From: CAZOVB01 sp964583095
GTDB taxonomy: Bacteria > Planctomycetota > Phycisphaerae > SM23-33
Length of the DNA stretch: 64,000 bases
Direction of reading: 5' to 3'
NCBI GenBank assembly: GCA_964583095.1
Contig: CAZOVB010000024.1
Coordinates: 1 to 64,000, forward strand
The position numbers and the translations under genes are program-made. The notes beneath the pieces are model-generated. The model saw nothing but the letters and a program-made list of their open reading frames with translations, was not told the DNA's origin and did not search any database. This document shows positions 38,521-46,236 of the stretch, piece by piece (position 1 is the stretch's first letter; each line of letters starts with the position of its first letter).

Positions 38521-38769
38521 TTAAGCAGACTCGCTCGGGAACTTAGTAATGGCAGGACTGGTGACAGTAATGTCTGCGTTATCCACAGAGTCAAGAGCAA
38601 TGTACTGGAATCTGGGCGTCTGAAGAATTCCGCATGGTCCCTCTTCTTCATGAGAGAGAAGCTCGTCATGGATCGCAGTGACTCGAACGTAACCATTGTT
38701 GCCCATCCACCAGACCAGCAGGCCCGCTGCGAGACAACTCTTTAGATATTCTACATCTTCTTCGTACAT
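38521..38769 (-). CDS. hypothetical protein, 82 aa
   Basis: Starts MYEEDVEYLKSCLAAGLLVW. Small alpha/beta protein. Leaderless by geometry. Confidence 0.65.
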   Translation of the reverse strand: MYEEDVEYLKSCLAAGLLVWWMGNNGYVRVTAIHDELLSHEEEGPCGILQTPRFQYIALDSVDNADITVTSPAITKFPSESA

Positions 38770-38773
38770 GCTC

Positions 38774-38802
38774 AATATATTACTTATTCAATGTGGCCGG
38801 GG
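38774..38802 (-). promoter_or_regulatory. promoter, start 38769
   Basis: CCCCGG, 17 nt, TATATT, 4 nt to ATG. Confidence 0.75.
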
Positions 38803-38807
38803 TACAC

Positions 38808-38852
38808 GAAAAAGAGCCTGCCAGGCTTATGTGGACCTGACAGGCTCTTTTG
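38808..38852 (-). terminator. intrinsic terminator of 38879-40321
   Basis: Stem AAAAGAGCCTG/CAGGCTCTTTT with T/A tracts on both sides, so it may work in both directions. Confidence 0.85.
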
Positions 38853-38878
38853 GTGGGCATGGAACCCATGATTAGTAT

Positions 38879-40321
38879 TTAGTTACGATTCGGAGCCAGA
38901 GGAGGACGAGGCTGCTCAACATCCTCTTCAGCATTACGCTGCTGCAAAGAAGCATTAGGCAAAGCCCCAGTCGCTTGCAACAGCAGCAGGTTCGTCAGAT
39001 TGTTCTGCAATCCGCCGTCGCCAGAGCCTGCTCCGCCAGTACCGCCGCCGAAGATGACAGTGCTGGGCGTGCGAATCTGAGCGAGGTACTGAGCAATGTT
39101 GACATCTCGGTCAGCTGCGATCTGAGCAAGAACACGCTGCTCTTCCGTAATCGCGCCAGCCTTGGCGATCTTCTCTTCTTCAGCAGCAGCGAGAATACGA
39201 ATCGCTTCAGCCTCTTGCTCAGATGCCTGCTTGTCAAACTCAGCAACTCTCAGACGACCCTCAGCCTCTGCTTGTGCAGTCTGTGCTTCAAGTCGAGCAA
39301 CCTCAAGACGAGTCTGGGCGTCAGTCTCGTTCTTCTCTTTGATCTGCAAGGCAACTTCCGCTTCTCTCTGTGCGTCAATGACTTGCTCAGCCTTCTTCTT
39401 GTTGGCTTCTGCTTCGACTTCAGCGAGTTCTCGGAGACCTCTTTGGATAACCATCAGGGTCTGCTCGGTTTCGTTCTGACGTTCAGCCTTAGCTTGCTCG
39501 GCTCTCAGGAATGCTTCTTTCTTTGCCGCGAATTGTTGCAAGGTCTGATTGTCATATTCAACGTCAGTGATCGACAACTGCGTGATGCGGATGCCGTAAC
39601 GATCAAGAGGCGACTCTTGAGCGATGACAGGGCTACCGTCGTCGTTGCGGATGATCTCGGTGGCAAGAATTGTTTGCTGTTCAGCAGTTTGGACAGATCC
39701 ATCGATAGGGTTGCCTTGTTCATCAAGAACAGGAGCAGGAGCCCCCAAATCAATCGTGCGTTCAATCGTGGACATGCCATAAATACCGTTCTGCGACTGG
39801 TCCTGAACAAGCTGAGTAAACTCGCCCTTACGCGCAGATTGGTGTTCAGAGGATGTCATCAGCGGACCCGTTGCCTTAATGACGTTTACAACGTGGTTGT
39901 AGATCGCCATTTTGACGTTATCAGGCATACCGTTGAATTCTCGGTGGATCTCTCGTCTTTCGTCTGTGGTGGTAGGGTATTGGAAACGAACGGTAACGAC
40001 GCAATCGGCTGTACCACCATCGTTAAAGGTAACTCGCACCTTGTCGAAGTCCATTGCCGCAGCACCTTCTCCTTCGCCTTCGTTCTGACCAATCTTGATT
40101 TGATCAGCGCGAGGCCAGGTCCAAACGTCGGCGTACCACTTCAAGTAGTAGCCTGGCTTATCTCTGATGGCGACATTGCCGCTGACAGACTGAACAACTT
40201 GCCAGTTCTGGTCGTCGTTGCTTCCAACAGCGCCGTTAAAGCCAGCAATGGCAACAATAGCACCAATGACGCTCAGTACGATGACTGTGATCTTTCTTCC
40301 GGTGAGTTCGATAGGTCTCAT
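38879..40321 (-). CDS. SPFH/band-7 (prohibitin-like) protein
   Basis: The 480-residue protein has an N-terminal membrane anchor (about 10-27), an SPFH-type domain (RDKPGYYLKWYADVW..., VRVTFNDGGTADCVVTVRFQYP, about 45-270), a long Ala/Glu-rich coiled coil (about 275-400) and a Gly-rich C-terminal end. SPFH proteins form membrane-bound scaffolds and occur in jumbo phages. The downstream TM genes 40396 and 40690 may form a unit with it. Confidence 0.85.
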   Translation of the reverse strand: MRPIELTGRKITVIVLSVIGAIVAIAGFNGAVGSNDDQNWQVVQSVSGNVAIRDKPGYYLKWYADVWTWPRADQIKIGQNEGEGEGAAAMDFDKVRVTFNDGGTADCVVTVRFQYPTTTDERREIHREFNGMPDNVKMAIYNHVVNVIKATGPLMTSSEHQSARKGEFTQLVQDQSQNGIYGMSTIERTIDLGAPAPVLDEQGNPIDGSVQTAEQQTILATEIIRNDDGSPVIAQESPLDRYGIRITQLSITDVEYDNQTLQQFAAKKEAFLRAEQAKAERQNETEQTLMVIQRGLRELAEVEAEANKKKAEQVIDAQREAEVALQIKEKNETDAQTRLEVARLEAQTAQAEAEGRLRVAEFDKQASEQEAEAIRILAAAEEEKIAKAGAITEEQRVLAQIAADRDVNIAQYLAQIRTPSTVIFGGGTGGAGSGDGGLQNNLTNLLLLQATGALPNASLQQRNAEEDVEQPRPPLAPNRN

Positions 40322-40395
40322 AAACAGGTAGCTCCGTGGTTGTGGTTTGTGCTTTTAAAATAAAAGCTCGGTTGACATATGAAAATAGACAATCT

Positions 40396-40689
40396 CTACG
40401 CCTCTGCGTGAGCCTCGTCCAGCTTATCAGCAGCTGACCTCAAGGTCGCTGCTTCTTTCTCAAGCAAATCTGCATCGTCCCGGAGTTTATTGGCAGAAAC
40501 TCGGTTGATACGCATTTGCTTGTGGTATTTGCTCGCCATCCTCTCGATCTCCTGAGTCATCTGAACCTCTTGCGGCTTCTTTGCGACAGCCTTGAATACG
40601 CCCAAGTGAGATAGCAGCTTGTAGACAAGCCACATCACAAAGGCGACGCCGACTACAAAACAGATGAATACAAAGATCTTAGATCCCAT
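40396..40689 (-). CDS. membrane plus coiled-coil protein, 97 aa
   Basis: N-terminal TM (about 5-27), then a heptad-rich coiled coil (about 45-95). Directly upstream of the SPFH gene on the same strand. Confidence 0.75.
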   Translation of the reverse strand: MGSKIFVFICFVVGVAFVMWLVYKLLSHLGVFKAVAKKPQEVQMTQEIERMASKYHKQMRINRVSANKLRDDADLLEKEAATLRSAADKLDEAHAEA

Positions 40690-41106
40690 TTATTTAGCCT
40701 TTGAAAGGTTGACGAAGAAAACAAGCGTACTGAGGACGATTGTCACAAACAAAAACGGAACCAGAGCAGAGGTTTTCATCAAGTTGGGGTCGTGTTCTGG
40801 CAGTTCCCTGAGAGCCAAATAGTACGACCACCAATGATCCATGAATGCCTGAGCAGTCGTCTGCCCCAATGCAATCAGAATCGTCAGAGGAAAAAAGATA
40901 GCCCAAAGGATTAGCAAGAAAGCGCCTGCCAAAGGACCAGGCCCTCGCATGCATAGAATCCACGAGAAGCCGCAGTAGACGACGACCCCGATGTATGCTG
41001 CCGACAGAGCCGCAGGCTTGCCGTGAACGAGCAGGGCGTACACAACGCCCAACCAGAGGCAAGCGAGAGCGGTCGTGAAGAAGTTTATAACAGGCTTGTT
41101 GTTCAT
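40690..41106 (-). CDS. multi-spanning membrane protein, 138 aa
   Basis: About four hydrophobic segments (residues 8-27, 32-52, 57-82, 112-132). Adjoins the preceding gene by one base. Not recognised. Confidence 0.75.
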   Translation of the reverse strand: MNNKPVINFFTTALACLWLGVVYALLVHGKPAALSAAYIGVVVYCGFSWILCMRGPGPLAGAFLLILWAIFFPLTILIALGQTTAQAFMDHWWSYYLALRELPEHDPNLMKTSALVPFLFVTIVLSTLVFFVNLSKAK

Positions 41107-41111
41107 ACCTA

Positions 41112-41140
41112 CTATAGTAGAATCTCATCTGTGGCCGGAA
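41112..41140 (-). promoter_or_regulatory. promoter, start 41106
   Basis: TTCCGG, 17 nt, CTATAG (or TATAGT at 18 nt); ATG 4-5 nt downstream. It lies within the end of 41112-41516. Confidence 0.55.
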
Positions 41141-41516
41141 CAAAGCTCGGCCGCGAGAAGCCCATATTCGCATGTTCTGGTCGCTTCTCATCAATGTACT
41201 GTTCGCAATCAGCCCTTTTGCCGGAGAACACCACCGAGCCAGATCTGAACTTGACGAACGATTCATCTTCATCCAAGCAGTATATCTCATTGCTCTTGTC
41301 AACTCTGACAACGCACCATTGAGCTTTCTCATCTACGTTTAACCACTTGTTGGTATTGTAGTTGCCCCATGCGATGCCATACAACCCATGAAGAATATTT
41401 GAGTTGTTGAAATACATGCCCGATTGAATGAAACCCTGTTCAGGGTAAACATTGCCAGAGCAGTCAGTGCGATCTGGATTCAGTGATACAAGGACGAGTG
41501 TGTTTCTATTTATCAT
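41112..41516 (-). CDS. hypothetical protein, 134 aa
   Basis: Starts MINRNTLVLVSLNPDRTDC inside the 3' end of 41506-41901 (11-nt overlap). Its end overlaps the next promoter (FVPATDEILL). Not recognised. Confidence 0.65.
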   Translation of the reverse strand: MINRNTLVLVSLNPDRTDCSGNVYPEQGFIQSGMYFNNSNILHGLYGIAWGNYNTNKWLNVDEKAQWCVVRVDKSNEIYCLDEDESFVKFRSGSVVFSGKRADCEQYIDEKRPEHANMGFSRPSFVPATDEILL

Positions 41517-41901
41517 TCTCGCTTTCTTCGAGGAGCAACGCATCAAGAATGATCTCATCAGGCCCCTCAGCGTAATAACCCAATCGCCAAATTAAAATCG
41601 ATCCATAGACCAGGTCAAGATCTATGCGACAGGCGTAACGGTTTTTAGAGAGGAACTTGAAAGGACACTTCGGAGAAGCGTTGCAGAGTGAGAGGGAAAC
41701 AAGGTCAGGGTGACGCTTGTTGTAAGAAGCATTGAGCCACATGAAGACTTTGTTGAATGGATACTGCTCTTCTGATTTCTCTACAGGACAATCAAATGTT
41801 GCCCATACTTTATCAGAGATCTGTTTGTAGCCTTCTTTTGTCCTACCCCGTTTCGGTGTACGAACAATCCTGCCTTCATGCATGTCCAAGTAATAAGACA
41901 T
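41506..41901 (-). CDS. hypothetical protein, 131 aa
   Basis: Starts MSYYLDMHEGRIVRTPKRG; Cys and Pro in the middle (CNASPKCPFKF). Not recognised. Confidence 0.65.
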   Translation of the reverse strand: MSYYLDMHEGRIVRTPKRGRTKEGYKQISDKVWATFDCPVEKSEEQYPFNKVFMWLNASYNKRHPDLVSLSLCNASPKCPFKFLSKNRYACRIDLDLVYGSILIWRLGYYAEGPDEIILDALLLEESENDK

Positions 41902-41924
41902 ACATGAAAGTATATGAAAAGAAA

Positions 41925-42851
41925 TTACACTATTTCATAATGCTCTTCAGTTGAAGCAAAATACGTTCTTAACTTATGCATTGCTTCATTTTCCCACTGA
42001 CGAACACACTCTTTAGTGACACCCTTTAGGTTTCCAATCTCTTCAAGAGTATAATGCTTCTTTTGAACAAGTAGAACACCAATGGCAAAACGATACCTGA
42101 TCGTCATCATCTGTTCTTCATTAAGATCCGCATAGTTGTTGTCTAAAACCTCACGAATTTCCTCAGCACGAAAAGAACGATCATAATCAGTTTCAGTGCT
42201 AGGGTGAGTGTATTCGTCAATCACAGTCTTGTCATAGATCCTGTTGCCCTTCACCTTCATCTCAATATACCTGTTGCCATGCTGAATGATCGCACGACAG
42301 GCATAGGTGGAAAATTTAAAGCCCATAGAAACATCAAAACCCCGAATTGCTGCAAGCAAACCCATGTTCATCGCAGCACGCATCTCAGATGCATCAGGTC
42401 TGTAGTTGTATCCCTTCTTACGCATCAGCATAGACACTAAGCCTAAGTTCGTGACAAGAATTTTGTTCTCTACCTTCTTAGAGATCTGATACCACAACAA
42501 TAGATCCCTGCACTCTTTGAGCGAAAGACGGCGCTTCTCATCACGTTCTTTGATACGGTTAACACGCCACTTGGCGTAATTCATCTGCTTGAATAGCAGA
42601 ATCTCCTCGTCATGTTCGAGGAACATCTTAACTTTCGTATTATTAGAGGTGTCATCTGTCTCGAAGCGAGCAAGAATGCTGTACCAAACGAGTTCAGCAT
42701 CTGAGGTGTCAACATCCGCTTTGAACAGTTTCTTCGCTATGTTCTTCTTTTTGAAGTCCTCGTGAAACTTGTGACGCGTGTCTGCTGAGAAGATCTTCTG
42801 GACTTCCCTCGCCTCGCCTGACGACAAATCGTTGTGCAATGACTGTTTCAT
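41925..42851 (-). CDS. sigma-70-family sigma factor
   Basis: The 308-residue protein has region 2 at about 130-197 (LVTNLGLVSMLMRKKGYNY, GFKFSTYACRAIIQHGNRYI) and region 4 at about 241-297 with a helix-turn-helix (YTLEEIGNLKGVTKECVRQW, 268-287). The chosen start has AAGGA 6 nt upstream. It is the only sigma factor in the window, and a natural candidate to read the repeated YCCGG/TATATT promoter; that link is inference. Confidence 0.85.
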   Translation of the reverse strand: MKQSLHNDLSSGEAREVQKIFSADTRHKFHEDFKKKNIAKKLFKADVDTSDAELVWYSILARFETDDTSNNTKVKMFLEHDEEILLFKQMNYAKWRVNRIKERDEKRRLSLKECRDLLLWYQISKKVENKILVTNLGLVSMLMRKKGYNYRPDASEMRAAMNMGLLAAIRGFDVSMGFKFSTYACRAIIQHGNRYIEMKVKGNRIYDKTVIDEYTHPSTETDYDRSFRAEEIREVLDNNYADLNEEQMMTIRYRFAIGVLLVQKKHYTLEEIGNLKGVTKECVRQWENEAMHKLRTYFASTEEHYEIV

Positions 42852-43089
42852 TCGTTTCCTTACTCTTCTTTTCCGCGGATACAGGAGATCTCATAAAAGA
42901 AAACAGAGTACAGGTCAAGGCAACACCAATCAAGCAAATGTCCATCGCAACAATCAACTGAATATTTTCAGTCGTTTGCACCAGAATGGTATGAAATTGC
43001 CAGAAGTAAACGAGAAAGATCCCTAATAGACCTATCAGTGTAGATTTTACCAATGTGGCTAAGATCCGCATCCAATTCACGTTCTTCAT
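42709..43089 (-). CDS. two-TM membrane protein, 126 aa
   Basis: Two N-terminal membrane segments (about 10-32 and 42-66), then a charged C-terminal tail. Start has GGAG 8 nt upstream. It overlaps the sigma gene by 143 nt in another frame, so its 3' end is less certain. Confidence 0.6.
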   Translation of the reverse strand: MKNVNWMRILATLVKSTLIGLLGIFLVYFWQFHTILVQTTENIQLIVAMDICLIGVALTCTLFSFMRSPVSAEKKSKETNETVIAQRFVVRRGEGSPEDLLSRHASQVSRGLQKEEHSEETVQSGC

Positions 43090-43114
43090 AAGATGATCTC
43101 CGAGAGGTTGAATA

Positions 43115-43143
43115 AATAAGATACTCTCAACCTCATGCCGGAG
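43115..43143 (-). promoter_or_regulatory. weak promoter, start 43089 (leadered)
   Basis: CTCCGG, 17 nt, CTTATT. Confidence 0.4.
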
Positions 43144-43149
43144 TCAATA

Positions 43150-43221
43150 GGGCGACTTGGATTCGAACCAAGGACCGGGTTGTTATGAGCAACCTGCTCT
43201 AAGACCACTGAGCTACCGCCC
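43150..43221 (-). tRNA. tRNA-Met(CAT)
   Basis: All four arms fold; anticodon loop CTCATAA gives CAT. Acceptor GGGCGGT/GTCGCCC. CCA is not encoded. Confidence 0.85.
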
Positions 43222-43224
43222 CAA

Positions 43225-43455
43225 CTATTCTATTGTATCCCGCGCTCTAACCACTGATCTACAGTCCCTTCTACATTTCCTCATGCTCAAATACCTTATA
43301 GCCCAACGAGTCGTCACCACAACAATCGAGGCAAAAAGAGCTGAAAAAATAGCAATAAACAAAATTAAGCCCAAGGAAAATTGCCAAGGCACTTCGTTTA
43401 TGGGAACCCCCATAAAGTAGCCCCAATCATCAGGATTTGACCAATGCCTATCCAT
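43225..43455 (-). CDS. single-TM protein, 76 aa
   Basis: Central membrane segment (about residues 26-50), basic C-terminal end. Starts by TAATG overlap with the upstream gene. Confidence 0.6.
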   Translation of the reverse strand: MDRHWSNPDDWGYFMGVPINEVPWQFSLGLILFIAIFSALFASIVVVTTRWAIRYLSMRKCRRDCRSVVRARDTIE

Positions 43456-43691
43456 TAATTCCCACTTACTTCATCTTTTTTCAATTCAATATCTTTTTCT
43501 TTGCAATACCTAACGGCTTCATCAACAGCAGACTTGATATTTAATAACTGATCAAGATCCATCTCAACAGCCGCCGTGTGAGTTCCAACAGATGCGATAA
43601 CCTTGTCGTTGTCAATGCCAAAACACAGGACAAACGACTCTCGCCGGATCTCTATCGCCACATGACCGTGATTATCAAGACACATTCCCAT
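43455..43691 (-). CDS. hypothetical protein, 78 aa
   Basis: Starts MGMCLDNHGHVAIEIRRES; small mixed alpha/beta protein ending KKDEVSGN. Confidence 0.6.
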   Translation of the reverse strand: MGMCLDNHGHVAIEIRRESFVLCFGIDNDKVIASVGTHTAAVEMDLDQLLNIKSAVDEAVRYCKEKDIELKKDEVSGN

Positions 43692-43693
43692 AG

Positions 43694-43912
43694 TTAACTT
43701 TCCTCCCTCGACATGACCTCATCCATGTCCATGACATCTAAGCCTTCAGGGGCATCATCACGAACAAAAGCCAAAGGGAAAATGGATCCAGTCTCAGGGT
43801 TGCGACCACAGAGACGGAACTTCTTGCCGTCTTTAATGGCTACAGGATCCCACTCGTCGCCGAGGAGAGTTTTCACCATACGTTTATTTATGTCTGCTGA
43901 ATTTACTGGCAT
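43694..43912 (-). CDS. hypothetical protein, 72 aa
   Basis: Starts MPVNSADINKRMVKTLLGDE 4 nt after the tRNA-Gly gene ends; the internal ATG at MVKTLL is an alternative start. Acidic C-terminal half. Confidence 0.55.
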   Translation of the reverse strand: MPVNSADINKRMVKTLLGDEWDPVAIKDGKKFRLCGRNPETGSIFPLAFVRDDAPEGLDVMDMDEVMSREES

Positions 43913-43915
43913 AAA

Positions 43916-44045
43916 GGACAGAGCAGGACTCGAACCTGCATACAACAACCTGGAAGACTAACCTCTTGCGGGGGACGGTCATCTCTCGCCTGCGCAAGCT
44001 CAGATGACACAGGTTGGTGGCTTTTACCAATTTGCCTATCTGTCC
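43916..44045 (-). tRNA. tRNA-Gly(TCC) with a 56-nt anticodon-loop insertion
   Basis: Acceptor GGACAGA/TCTGTCC, D-arm (GGC/GCC), T-arm GCAGG/CCTGC. The anticodon stem (CCAAC/GTTG) is interrupted by about 56 nt after CT; removing it gives a 74-nt tRNA with loop CTTCCAG, anticodon TCC. The insertion can form TCATCT/AGATGA and CTTGCG/CGCAAG, whose order makes an H-type pseudoknot. It is too short for a normal group I intron. Promoter at 44115-44143. Confidence 0.7.
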
Positions 44046-44114
44046 AAACCGCTACCGCCCTTGTGAGGACGGCAGCTATCACTCTTTGTACACATGGCAC
44101 ACGAGCTATCAGCC

Positions 44115-44143
44115 ATTATACCAGAACCATTCTGTCGCCGGAG
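44115..44143 (-). promoter_or_regulatory. promoter of the tRNA-Gly transcript
   Basis: CTCCGG, 17 nt, TATAAT (perfect -10). Confidence 0.75.
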
Positions 44144-44146
44144 GAA

Positions 44147-44190
44147 TGCCCCCAGTTGGATTCGAACCAACAACCTCCGGTTTAGGTGAA
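44147..44190 (-). pseudogene. 3' half of a tRNA, probably tRNA-Arg(CCT)
   Basis: Minus-strand CCTAA, then stem bases ACCGG, T-arm GTTGG/CCAAC and acceptor 3' side TGGGGGC-A. It lacks a 5' half. It lies 1 nt beyond the intact tRNA-Arg(CCT). Confidence 0.7.
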
Positions 44191-44191
44191 T

Positions 44192-44263
44192 ACCCCCAAC
44201 AGGACTCGAACCTGTAAGATGGCTTTAGGAAAGCCACAGTTTATCCAATTAGCTTATGGGGGC
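44192..44263 (-). tRNA. tRNA-Arg(CCT)
   Basis: Loop TTCCTAA, anticodon CCT; stem TGGCT/AGCCA. Acceptor GCCCCCA/TGGGGGT has a G-T first pair. Adjacent to a PD-(D/E)XK endonuclease gene. Confidence 0.8.
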
Positions 44264-44267
44264 GCTT

Positions 44268-44684
44268 TTACCACTCATAGTCATCTATGAGGATAATATT
44301 TTTCTTCTGTCCATTCTTTGCAGGCTGAAATCGTATTGTAACAGACGATTTATCGCTCCACGTTTTACTCGGAAGCAAAGCATACCTGTTCTCAGATGGA
44401 AAATAAACGATCAAGTCGTCAAAGTCGTCCTTAGTATACCTGTAAAGCTTGCGGCTATATCCACCAGTGTGCTTCGTAAGAGATACAGAGTATGAGTTCT
44501 CAGAGTTCTTAGGTCTGCTGTCGCAGTATTTGACCTGAACCCTTCTAATTTTACCCTCAACATCAAAAACGAAGTCGTATCTCGAATCATCAACCAGCGG
44601 CTTACTCGGGATAATCCCTTTTTCAAATGCACGCAGCACTACCTTCTGCTGCGCGATATCTCCTTTGCGATTTGTAGTGTTCAT
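44268..44684 (-). CDS. PD-(D/E)XK endonuclease of the homing type
   Basis: The 138-residue protein has an early helix and the core RYDFVFDVEGKIRRVQVKYCD, the PD-(D/E)xK layout of group I intron-associated endonucleases (I-Ssp6803I-like family). Start behind GGAGG. It ends 4 nt from tRNA-Arg(CCT), and a tRNA 5' fragment lies upstream. Confidence 0.75.
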   Translation of the reverse strand: MNTTNRKGDIAQQKVVLRAFEKGIIPSKPLVDDSRYDFVFDVEGKIRRVQVKYCDSRPKNSENSYSVSLTKHTGGYSRKLYRYTKDDFDDLIVYFPSENRYALLPSKTWSDKSSVTIRFQPAKNGQKKNIILIDDYEW

Positions 44685-44697
44685 GTAGACCTCCACT

Positions 44698-44750
44698 ACA
44701 CCATACTGAAGGTCTAAACACTATCCTCTATCCAATTGTGCTATGAGGGC
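44698..44750 (-). pseudogene. 5' half of a tRNA
   Basis: Minus-strand GCCCTCATAGC, then AATTGGATA: a tRNA acceptor 5' side and D-loop with no T-arm behind it. Its acceptor would pair with TGGGGGC of the fragment at 44147-44190. It is followed by the endonuclease gene. Confidence 0.6.
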
Positions 44751-44782
44751 AAAAAGAAAAACGCCTGCATCCATGACAGGCG
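44751..44782 (-). terminator. intrinsic terminator of 44814-45404
   Basis: Minus-strand ACGCCTG/CAGGCGT stem followed by TTTTCTTTTT. Confidence 0.8.
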
Positions 44783-44813
44783 TCTCTCTTGGTCATGTCT
44801 TATTGTAGCCAAC

Positions 44814-45404
44814 TTACTTGGCTTCGGCTTCTTTGGACTCGGCTTCCAATGCCGCATCCCGAGCCTTAACGCCAGATGCCGTCAGGCACCATTCGCCACG
44901 CGAGCCAGCCTTGTTGGTCGCATGACCAGCTTGGCGCATGTTGTTCAAAGCCTGACCGATGCCTGCCAGAGGATCAGCAGCATTGGACTTGAAGCCTGCC
45001 TTCTCGACCAGAGCGAGGATGGCGTCCTTCTTGATGGGACCGTCTTCCTTGGTCGGCATGACTCGAAGCATGATCTCTTCACGAGATTCGCCGGTTTTGC
45101 TGCCGCCTTTAGACTTGCCCTTCGAGGCAGTCGAGGCTTTGCCGGAGCTCTTGGTGGTCTTCTTGTTCTTCGAACCAGCGACGCGACCGCCTCGATTCTT
45201 TCGACCAGTAGATTGAGCTTCTGAGATCTCAACAGGGTAACCAGTCAGCTCTTCGACTTCAGCAGCCAGAGCCGCTTCTTCTTCGAGGAGAGCAGCCTTC
45301 TGCTTGTTGAGGGATTCGAATTGCTTGCCGATCTCTTTGAGACGGTTCGCTTCAGCAACTGCGTCAGCAATATGCTCCGAAATGGGGTACGCATCAGTTT
45401 TCAT
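44814..45404 (-). CDS. histone H1-like Lys/Gly-rich protein with winged helix, 196 aa
   Basis: N-terminal coiled coil (about 10-55), Lys/Gly/Ser linker (KNKKTTKSSGKASTASKGKS), C-terminal winged-helix-like region (about 120-180, KDAILALVEKAGF and GEWCLTASG). This could compact or silence DNA. Start is the second of two adjacent ATGs behind GGAG. Confidence 0.7.
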   Translation of the reverse strand: MKTDAYPISEHIADAVAEANRLKEIGKQFESLNKQKAALLEEEAALAAEVEELTGYPVEISEAQSTGRKNRGGRVAGSKNKKTTKSSGKASTASKGKSKGGSKTGESREEIMLRVMPTKEDGPIKKDAILALVEKAGFKSNAADPLAGIGQALNNMRQAGHATNKAGSRGEWCLTASGVKARDAALEAESKEAEAK

Positions 45405-45660
45405 CATTTGTCTCCAATGACAATGTTCGTTGCCAATTACACACCTCACATGAGATGTAAAAGTAATTGACTTGTGGAAGTAACAACCACATATATATGT
45501 AGTCACCGGAGACTTGTCAACAAATAACCCCCAAATATAATAACTAAGATCCGCTTATATTTCCGTAAGTCCTTATATGTGCTTAAGATGCAGAAATATG
45601 TTAAATGCGGAAAGAAATGTCTAATTTGCTTCATTTATCATGCCAATGAACAGGCTTTGA
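45405..45660. other. A+T-rich gene-free spacer
   Basis: Contains a CTCCGG element at 45506-45511 with no good -10 box; otherwise no gene is seen. Confidence 0.5.
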
Positions 45661-45662
45661 AC

Positions 45663-45731
45663 ACGAACGCTCGGAATCGAACCGAGACTTTCGGATTTGG
45701 AATCCGAAGCCAAGCCCACTTGGACGAACGT
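45663..45731 (-). tRNA. degenerate tRNA-Trp(CCA)
   Basis: Anticodon arm TCGGA/TCCGA with loop TTCCAAA. The acceptor ACGTTCG/CGTTCGT has two T-T mismatches, and the D-loop is short, so it may be non-functional. Confidence 0.55.
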
Positions 45732-45740
45732 ATAAAAGCA

Positions 45741-45763
45741 CGCCAGAGAGGAATCGAACCCCT
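45741..45763 (-). pseudogene. tRNA 3' fragment overlapping an HNH stop
   Basis: T-arm AGGGG/CCTCT and acceptor CTGGCG on the minus strand. The HNH gene 45762-46100 ends at its 5' edge. No 5' half is seen. Confidence 0.55.
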
Positions 45764-46100
45764 AATGACTCTCGTTCCAATGCAATTTCATGTGGCAGTT
45801 TGAGCAGAGAACATCGCACTTGGCTATTTCAGCCTCGATACGCCCTATGCTCCAACCATCGCAAATTGCCTTGGATATGGATATCTCTTTCTCATTCCTG
45901 TCCCTATGATGAAAGGTCAAACATGCTGGATGATCCTCATCACATTTCTCGCATGAGACAGTCTCTTTGAAATCCTGATACCATTTCTTGAGACTTGCGT
46001 CTCGTTGAGCTTTGTAGGCTTTTTGCTTCTCTTTGTTGCGGTAATACCACTCTCGCCGAGATGCTCTTTGTCGAGGGTCGTTTTTGTCTTTGTATGCCAT
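45762..46100 (-). CDS. HNH endonuclease
   Basis: The 112-residue protein has the same core as the one at 2660-3109: CEKCDEDHP, FHHRDRNEKE, CDVLCSNCHMKLHW, and a similar basic N terminus. Stop codon inside a tRNA fragment. Confidence 0.85.
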   Translation of the reverse strand: MAYKDKNDPRQRASRREWYYRNKEKQKAYKAQRDASLKKWYQDFKETVSCEKCDEDHPACLTFHHRDRNEKEISISKAICDGWSIGRIEAEIAKCDVLCSNCHMKLHWNESH

Positions 46101-46158
46101 ATAGACATTACAGCCCTAATATCCAAATCCCTTCTTTTGGTTTGGAGCCCTGCCTAAC

Positions 46159-46230
<72 letters not shown>

Positions 46231-46236
46231 ATGGAA

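Noticed and set aside
43916..44045. Class II tRNA, selenocysteine tRNA or tmRNA instead of an inserted tRNA-Gly
   Set aside because: No 5-bp anticodon stem with a 7-nt loop can be placed before the insertion, the acceptor and D-arm lengths are normal, and no tmRNA open frame is seen.
43916..44045. Archaeal-type intron
   Set aside because: I could not form the expected bulge-helix-bulge at the junctions, and the other features are bacterial.
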